A stretch of DNA of 10,718 bases. Origin: Clostridia bacterium DTU080 (GTDB taxonomy: Bacteria; Bacillota; Limnochordia; DTU080). This document shows positions 6,012-10,718 of the stretch, piece after piece (the stretch's first letter is position 1; every line of letters starts with the position of its first letter). A program made the position numbers and the translations under genes. The stretch lies in assembly GCA_001513395.1 (NCBI GenBank), contig LFTP01000184.1, positions 1 to 10,718 of the forward strand. The letters run 5' to 3'. Under the pieces are notes generated by a model that worked only from the letters and a program-made list of their open reading frames with translations, did not search any database and was not told the origin of the DNA.

Positions 6012-7433
6012 TTGCGCAGAACCAAGATCGTCTGCACCATTGGACCCGCCACGGAAAGCCTCGACCAAGTTGAAGCATTGATTGCCGCCGGTATGGACGT
6101 GGCACGCCTCAACTGCTCGCATGGTACGTTAGAGGAGTTTGCTCAGCGCATTGCCACTATCCGAGAAGCGGAGATCTCCGCAAAACGCTCTGTCGCTATT
6201 ATGATCGATATCCAGGGTCCCAAAATACGAATTGGGGAAGTACCTGTGGGAAAGCGTATGGTGGCCAAGAGTGAGCGTCTGACCCTTACCGTGGATCCCA
6301 GAATCGCTGAAGACGGCGAAGCCATCTTTGTTGACTACCCAAAGCTTCCCCTTGATGTAAGGCCTGGCAGTATCATTTTTTTGGACGACGGTCTATTGGA
6401 ACTTCATGTAGAATCGGTTTCCGGCTCTAACGTCGTCTGCGTTGTGGCGACAGGCGGCGAGCTCAAATCCCGCAAAGGGCTTACTCTGCCCGGTGTAGCA
6501 GTAGACCTGCCTCCATTAGGTGAACGAGATATTGAACACATCCGCTTCGCTGCTGAGCAAGGCTGTGATTTCATAGCCGCTTCGTTTGTCAGGCGTGCTG
6601 ATCATATACAGGCGGTTAAAGACGTTATCGCCGATTCCGGGAGCACGATGCAGGTCATTGCCAAGGTGGAAAGCGAGGAAGGGGTTCGCAATATTGACGA
6701 GATCATCGCCGCGGCCGACGGTATCATGGTGGCCCGCGGTGACTTGGGAATCGAGTTGCCCCCTGAAGAAGTACCATTGGTACAAAAAATGTTGATAAGA
6801 AGGTGCAAGGCTGCCGGCAAACCGGTAATCACAGCCACGCAGATGTTGGATTCCATGGTGCGCAATCCACGTCCCACTCGAGCTGAGGTAGCGGACGTAG
6901 CCAACGCCATATTTGATGGAAGTGATGCCATCATGCTCTCGGGAGAGACCGCCGTAGGTAAATACCCAATAGAAGCCGTGAGCACTATGCACAGGATCAG
7001 CCAGCGCACCGAAGAGGTCCTTGAATACTCAGACGATCTACCCCGAACCCAGGTGTCGGTGGCCGAGGCCATCGCTCGGGCCACGTGCGCCACAGCAGCC
7101 AGCGTGGACGCCGCAGCGATCCTTTGTTCTACCCAATCGGGTGCCACCGCTCGCTTGGTATCCAAGTATCGCCCGAGAATCCCTATTGTCGCCTTAACAC
7201 CTCATAGGTATGTAGCCCGACAACTGGCTTTGGTCTGGGGCGTTCACCCCATAGTAGTGCCTCGTTCAGATAACATCGATCATATGCTTGACGTCGCCAT
7301 AGATGCCGCCTTGCGCTGGCAACTGATAAGCCCGGGAGACACTGTCGCCATTGCCGCCGGTGTACGCACGGGTCCTCCCGGAAGCACAAACATGTTACAA
7401 GTGCTGACGGTGGAGGAGGGTCACGCTGTATGA
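6012..7433 (+). CDS. pyk: Pyruvate kinase, Lys-117 type, no C-terminal extension
   Basis: Pyruvate kinase converts phosphoenolpyruvate and ADP to pyruvate and ATP. The 473-residue protein starts MRRTKIVCTIGPA, the classical N-terminus. It keeps R32, N34 and S36, the B-domain, the IAKVESEEG active-site lysine and glutamate, ARGDLGIELPPE, TATQMLDSM and the signature DGSDAIMLSGETAVGKYP. It lacks the PEP-utiliser-like extra domain found in Bacillus and Geobacillus enzymes. The metal site reads D-I-Q-G-P-K-I-R-I (66-74). Lys71 replaces the Glu of potassium-dependent enzymes, with the accompanying Gln and Ile, so potassium independence is predicted. The TTG at 6012 is chosen for AAAGGA at about 5998-6002 and the family N-terminus; the frame extends to 5961. 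The gene follows pfkA by 81 bases and overlaps the next gene by four. Confidence 0.96.
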   Translation: MRRTKIVCTIGPATESLDQVEALIAAGMDVARLNCSHGTLEEFAQRIATIREAEISAKRSVAIMIDIQGPKIRIGEVPVGKRMVAKSERLTLTVDPRIAEDGEAIFVDYPKLPLDVRPGSIIFLDDGLLELHVESVSGSNVVCVVATGGELKSRKGLTLPGVAVDLPPLGERDIEHIRFAAEQGCDFIAASFVRRADHIQAVKDVIADSGSTMQVIAKVESEEGVRNIDEIIAAADGIMVARGDLGIELPPEEVPLVQKMLIRRCKAAGKPVITATQMLDSMVRNPRPTRAEVADVANAIFDGSDAIMLSGETAVGKYPIEAVSTMHRISQRTEEVLEYSDDLPRTQVSVAEAIARATCATAASVDAAAILCSTQSGATARLVSKYRPRIPIVALTPHRYVARQLALVWGVHPIVVPRSDNIDHMLDVAIDAALRWQLISPGDTVAIAAGVRTGPPGSTNMLQVLTVEEGHAV

Positions 7434-8461
7434 AAGCAGGAAAGCTTGCTCCGCAGCAGTTGGAACGTCTTGTACTCGGCCGTTTCGCCCACCGGCGTAG
7501 CGACGTGTTGGTTCGTGCTGCCTTGGGGGAGGATTCAGCAGTCATCGACTTTGGTGAAGAAGTCTGCGTCATGTCGACGGATCCAATCACCGGTGTCGCT
7601 ACGGGCGCCGGTCGACTCGCTGTTCACGTCTCGTGCAATGATGTAGCCGCCAACGGCGCTCGTCCGATCGGTGTGCAAGTGGTCCTCTTGCTACCCGAAG
7701 ACACAGAGGAAACACTGATCACTCAGATCATGGATGAAGTGGAGCAGGGATGTGAAGAGCTCGGAATCGAAGTCCTAGGAGGGCATACTGAGATAGTCTC
7801 CCGGGTTACGGCTCCGCTTGTGGTCATCACTGCCGTCGGTCGAGCTGCGAAGGATCGCTATGTAACCTCGGCGGGAGCTCGACCTGGTGATGCCGTAGTA
7901 GTCACCAAAGGAGTGGGTATAGAAGGCACGGCCATTCTGGCCACCGAGTGGGCGGACACGATCAGACGGGCCGCCAAGAAAAAGGATCCGCAAGTCTCAC
8001 CCGAAGTCTTGGATGCCCTGCTAAGAAACGCATCGGCATTCTTCGAGGACATCAGTGCCGTAAAAGAAGGCATAGCCGCTGCCTCCTTCGGCGTCAGTGC
8101 TATGCATGACATTACCGAAGGAGGGCTCTACGGTGCTCTGTTTGAAATGGGGGCGGCCTCCGGATTCGGTTTTCGAATAGATAAAGCCAAGGTGCCTGTG
8201 CGCCCTGAGACGTCTGCAATCTGTGAGTATCTGGGTCTGGATCCTTTGGGACTGATCTCATCCGGGACAATGCTTATCACATGTCCCGACGGAGACGGAC
8301 TTGTCAAACACTTAGACAGCGAAGGTGTGCCTGCTTTCATTATAGGTATAGTTCATGAGCAAAAAGACAGTGTCCTTGTTCTTGAGAACGGAGAAACACA
8401 AGCATTTCCTCAGTCGGTTGAAGATGAGCTCTGGCGCTTTCTGGCGGGCTCAAGCTCCTGA
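7430..8461 (+). CDS. AIR synthase-related protein (PurM/HypE-like ATP-binding fold)
   Basis: A 343-residue member of the PurM/HypE/SelD/ThiL superfamily, which binds ATP and activates an amide or carboxyl oxygen. The N-terminal AIRS domain shows GEDSAVIDFG (33-42), STDPITG (49-55) and SCNDVAANGARP (68-79), with GGHTEI shortly after. The C-terminal domain shows HDITEGGLYGALFEM and SSGTMLIT. It lacks the C-terminal cysteine of HypE (it ends GSSS) and there are no hydrogenase genes nearby, so I would not call it hypE; the true substrate is unknown. The ATG overlaps the pyk stop by four bases (ATGA), behind a strong GGAGGAGGG (about 7411-7419), so it is translationally coupled to pyruvate kinase and last in the operon. 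Confidence 0.88.
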   Translation: MKAGKLAPQQLERLVLGRFAHRRSDVLVRAALGEDSAVIDFGEEVCVMSTDPITGVATGAGRLAVHVSCNDVAANGARPIGVQVVLLLPEDTEETLITQIMDEVEQGCEELGIEVLGGHTEIVSRVTAPLVVITAVGRAAKDRYVTSAGARPGDAVVVTKGVGIEGTAILATEWADTIRRAAKKKDPQVSPEVLDALLRNASAFFEDISAVKEGIAAASFGVSAMHDITEGGLYGALFEMGAASGFGFRIDKAKVPVRPETSAICEYLGLDPLGLISSGTMLITCPDGDGLVKHLDSEGVPAFIIGIVHEQKDSVLVLENGETQAFPQSVEDELWRFLAGSSS

Positions 8462-8504
8462 TTCTCTGTAACGAGAATGGGCCTCATCGTAGGCCTGTTT
8501 TTTT
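8461..8504 (+). terminator. Terminator of the murA-to-AIR-synthase cluster
   Basis: ATGGGCCT (8477-8484) pairs with AGGCCTGT (8491-8498) around CATCGT and runs into seven T residues (8498-8504), a clear Rho-independent terminator. Directly before it, starting in the stop codon, is a perfect six-base inverted repeat, ATTCTC (8461-8466) with GAGAAT (8473-8478). It shares two bases with the main stem, so the two hairpins are mutually exclusive at their border. Confidence 0.88.
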
Positions 8505-8911
8505 CGACGACGCGTCGCGCTTGTTGGGTAAGCGTCAGATAGAACACCCCTTCCAACCTGACCTTCGATATCCCAGAATCATGAAAATGGGAGGGCGCAC
8601 GATTTCTGCAAGGCCTGGTAAAATGAGCTATTGGGCAAGCAGTGTGAGCATGTGTGACAGGTACGGATTCTTGACCCGAGGACCATAGAAGAGCAGCCTT
8701 TTGAAGTATGTGACAGTACAAACGGCCCGATCGATCGTTGTATCCTACCCAAATAGAGTGCGGCGTTCTTGTGGTGTATTCCTACCTGAGTCTCTTTGCA
8801 ATAGGGAAGAGGAGCCTAGAGAAGCACTCGCGCCGGATGCTAAAGATCTCCAATGAGTCGCCATCCGTGGCATCCGGCTTTCTTAGTCCTGGCTTGTTGC
8901 TGCCTCACCTC
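8505..8911 (+). other. About 400 bases without a convincing gene
   Basis: I found no supported gene on either strand. Open frames here lack ribosome sites and recognisable sequence. Just after the terminator is a ten-base palindrome, CGACGCGTCG (8508-8517), then a small hairpin CGCTT/AAGCG (8518-8534). A near repeat TGTGACAG(G)TAC occurs at 8653-8664 and 8709-8719. The stretch separates the metabolic cluster from the transporter unit and could hold a small RNA, regulatory sites or gene remains, none of which I can demonstrate. Confidence 0.5.
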
Positions 8912-8940
8912 TTGACACTGTTTGTAAATGCAGGTATACT
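8912..8940 (+). promoter_or_regulatory. Near-consensus sigma-A promoter of the ABC transporter
   Basis: TTGACA (8912-8917) is a perfect -35 box and TATACT (8935-8940) a five-of-six -10 box, with the optimal 17-base spacer. Transcription would start near 8947, leaving a leader of about 25 bases that ends in the ribosome site GAGGT (8961-8965) before the GTG start. This points to strong, largely constitutive expression unless a repressor acts here; I see no operator. Confidence 0.85.
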
Positions 8941-8971
8941 CGTGCAAATATTCAATCGATGAGGTAGCACC

Positions 8972-9979
8972 GTGGCTACTATTGAAGCGAATGGTTTATG
9001 TAAAGTGTTTCGTACGAAAATCAAGGAACCGGGCTTGCGCGGCAGTGTGCAGGCACTGCTGCGGCCAAGATACAGCGAAGTGGTCGCCGTGAAGGGAATC
9101 ACCTTTGAGGTGGAATCCGGTGAACTACTGGCCTTTATCGGGCCCAACGGGGCCGGGAAAAGCACAACGATCAAGATGCTGACCGGCATCCTGCATCCGA
9201 CAGCGGGAACTGCCAGGGTCTTGGGGCTGGTGCCGTGGAGGGCTCGACGCCAGCTGGCGTATGCCATTGGCTCGGTGTTCGGACAAAAATCTCAATTGTG
9301 GTACCATCTTCCCGTTCTGGACAGCTTTCGTCTGCTTGGCAGCATCTACGAAATCGATGGTAAGGACTTTGCCAAACGACTGGACCAAGTGGTTGAACTG
9401 TTCGAACTCGCGGATTTTATCAAAACGCCGGTGAGAAAGCTCTCCCTGGGCCAGCGCATGCGGTGCGAAATTGCAGCCAGTACCCTTCACAGGCCGAAGG
9501 TGCTATTTCTGGACGAACCAACTATCGGCCTTGATGTGGTAGCCAAACTCAAGATCCGAGAACTGATAAAAAGGCTTAACCAGGAAGAGAAAACGACCGT
9601 ATTCCTCACCTCTCATGACGCAGGTGATATTGAGCAGCTATGCAAGCGCGTCATTGTGATCAATCACGGCGAAATAATCCTCGATACATCCACCTCTCAC
9701 CTGCGGCACAACTACCTGACCACGAAAACAGTAAACGTGAGGTTCGCCGCGCCTTGCCCTGAGCTCACTCTATCAAACGTGGAGATCCTCAAGCACACTG
9801 AAAAGGGCGTCAAGTTCCGAGTCGACACTAAGATCACCGCCATAGAGAACGTGTTGACCGAGCTTTTCGCCCAAGTGACTACCGAGGATATCAGCGTGGA
9901 AGAACCGGCCATGGAAGTGATCATTCGCGACATCTACGGACGGCCGGTCGGAGAAGGTGAGCAAAGTGCGGCTGGCTAA
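8972..9979 (+). CDS. ABC-2-type exporter ATP-binding protein (COG4586-like)
   Basis: A 335-residue ATPase that would power a two-permease membrane exporter of unknown substrate. The N-terminal insertion before the core (KIKEPGLRGSVQALLRPRY, 16-34) and the segment FGQKSQLWYHLP are characteristic of the COG4586 family. Visible are Walker A GPNGAGKST (57-65), Q-loop Q105, a signature written LSLGQ (157-161) rather than LSGGQ, Walker B VLFLDEP (177-183) and the H-loop histidine H215. A C-terminal domain of about 100 residues follows, as in related drug or lipid exporters. The GTG at 8972 is preceded by GAGGT and the consensus promoter. It overlaps the permease gene by 14 bases. The family normally travels with two permeases; the second would lie beyond the window. 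Confidence 0.93.
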   Translation: MATIEANGLCKVFRTKIKEPGLRGSVQALLRPRYSEVVAVKGITFEVESGELLAFIGPNGAGKSTTIKMLTGILHPTAGTARVLGLVPWRARRQLAYAIGSVFGQKSQLWYHLPVLDSFRLLGSIYEIDGKDFAKRLDQVVELFELADFIKTPVRKLSLGQRMRCEIAASTLHRPKVLFLDEPTIGLDVVAKLKIRELIKRLNQEEKTTVFLTSHDAGDIEQLCKRVIVINHGEIILDTSTSHLRHNYLTTKTVNVRFAAPCPELTLSNVEILKHTEKGVKFRVDTKITAIENVLTELFAQVTTEDISVEEPAMEVIIRDIYGRPVGEGEQSAAG

Positions 9980-10718
9980 CGGTCTAGCGCTGCGCAAGTA
10001 CCTTAGTATTGCCGAAATCAGCTTGGCTAATAGGATTGCCTATCTGATTGATCATTTCGCCAGCAGTATTTTTCTCATCCTCATTCTGTTCATCTTCTCC
10101 CAACTGTGGAAAACCGTTCTCGGAGCGGGAGGGGAGATGGCCGGACTCAACGGTACACGTATGCTGTGGTACATGGTTTTCACCGAGGTAATCGCTCTTT
10201 CCACTCCGGGATCTCATTATCTGGTCAGCGAAGAGGTAAGAAGCGGCGACATTGCCTACAAATTGGTTCGTCCCTACTCCTACACCCTCTACTATTTCGC
10301 GGCGCACTGTGGTGAGTTTGTGGTCCGCTTCGTGACCAATCTGACCATCGGGGCACTGTTTGCCCATCTCACTATGGGTCCCTTAGCAGTGGAGTGGGCC
10401 AAGATCGGCTGGGTTATGCTTGCCTTTGTCTTGTCACTCATCATCAACTTCCTGGTGTCCTTTTCCTTGGCTCTTTTGGCTTTCTGGCTAGAAGACAACC
10501 GACCCTTTTTTTGGATCCTTAATAAGATGGTTTTCATCTTCGGGGGTCTGTTTGTCCCCGTCGAAGCCTATCCTGAAGGACTGAGGCGCATATCGTACCT
10601 ACTTCCGTTGCGCTACAGCTTTTCCGCTCCCGCCCGACTGGTGGTCCATTTCGACTATGACTTCCTTCGACAGATGCTTGCAGGCCAGTTTGTTTGGACG
10701 CTTATTCTGGCTGTTTTG
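9966..10718 (+). CDS. ABC-2-type permease, partial at right edge
   Basis: An open frame of 251 codons runs from GTG 9966 to the window end without a stop. It encodes a hydrophobic protein with about five or six membrane segments: residues about 31-48, a weaker one following LWYM, one in FVVRFVTNLTIGALF, a long one starting IGWVMLAFVLSLIINF, one in WILNKMVFIFGGLF, and the start of another at the edge. The pattern SEEVRSGDIAYKLVRPYSY followed by permease helices is typical of the ABC-2 permeases that pair with COG4586 ATPases. The GTG overlaps the ATPase gene by 14 bases and has GGAGAAGGTGAG upstream, so the two are coupled. The C-terminus and any second permease are outside the window. Confidence 0.9.
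   Translation, partial: MRLANGLALRKYLSIAEISLANRIAYLIDHFASSIFLILILFIFSQLWKTVLGAGGEMAGLNGTRMLWYMVFTEVIALSTPGSHYLVSEEVRSGDIAYKLVRPYSYTLYYFAAHCGEFVVRFVTNLTIGALFAHLTMGPLAVEWAKIGWVMLAFVLSLIINFLVSFSLALLAFWLEDNRPFFWILNKMVFIFGGLFVPVEAYPEGLRRISYLLPLRYSFSAPARLVVHFDYDFLRQMLAGQFVWTLILAVL

Noticed and set aside
6516..7165. Two long reverse-strand frames inside pyk
   Set aside because: Both are shadows of a clear pyruvate kinase gene with no protein-like motifs.
8518..8534. Five-base stem with seven-base loop resembling a tRNA anticodon arm
   Set aside because: There is no acceptor, D or T arm around it.
8410..8721. Reverse-strand frame of 103 codons
   Set aside because: It crosses the terminator and the end of the AIR-synthase-like gene and shows no domain or ribosome site.
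8797..8823. Cluster of TAG/GAG triplets as a TRAP binding site
   Set aside because: There are only about five triplets with irregular spacing; TRAP sites usually need around nine or more at two- to three-base spacing.
8738..8962. Open frame of 74 codons before the ABC transporter
   Set aside because: It has a TTG start without a ribosome site and no recognisable sequence, and its 3' part overlaps the near-consensus promoter at 8912-8940.
8961..8975. Sequence GAGGTAGCACCGTGG resembling a T-box motif
   Set aside because: It is the ribosome site and start codon of the ABC ATPase, only about 15-30 bases after the promoter, so there is no room for a T-box leader.

Overview
The window looks like a chromosomal segment from a Gram-positive bacterium of the Bacillota, more likely Clostridia-like than Bacillus-like. 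The signs are strong AGGAGG-type ribosome binding sites, frequent GTG and TTG starts, tRNA genes with encoded CCA ends, a TRAP-type trp RNA-binding protein (MtrB), and an accA-pfkA-pyk cluster. The species cannot be named from the sequence. All protein genes I accept are on the + strand.

Layout. (1) 37-813: a purine nucleoside phosphorylase of the methylthioadenosine/methylthioinosine family. (2) 834-1063: a compact tRNA unit with a consensus extended -10 promoter, tRNA-Gln(CTG), tRNA-Glu(CTC) and a Rho-independent terminator. (3) 1071-1666: a structured leader and a small protein that is almost entirely one CBM25-like starch/glycogen-binding domain with no export signal. (4) 1722-8504: a long co-directional cluster with tight spacing or overlaps: murA, mtrB, an unrecognised 84-residue membrane-like protein, a 66-residue DUF2007-like protein, accA, pfkA, pyk and an AIR-synthase/HypE-like protein, closed by a terminator. 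(5) 8505-8911: about 400 bases in which I see no convincing gene. (6) 8912-10718: a near-consensus sigma-A promoter driving an ABC-2-type exporter ATPase and its permease, which runs off the right edge.

How the genes fit together. The large cluster groups peptidoglycan precursor synthesis (MurA), the first step of fatty-acid synthesis (AccA) and the two lower-glycolysis control enzymes (PfkA, Pyk). Pyk produces pyruvate, the usual source of acetyl-CoA, and MurA uses phosphoenolpyruvate, the substrate of Pyk. Set among them is the tryptophan sensor TRAP, with no trp gene in sight. AccD, the obligate partner of AccA, is not in the window.

I did not find a clearly new multi-gene defence or mobile system. 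The best leads are the TRAP gene inside a murA/glycolysis operon with two unassigned small proteins between it and accA, the cytosolic CBM25 protein, and several departures from family consensus in AccA, PfkA and Pyk that affect metal dependence, allostery or active-site loops.
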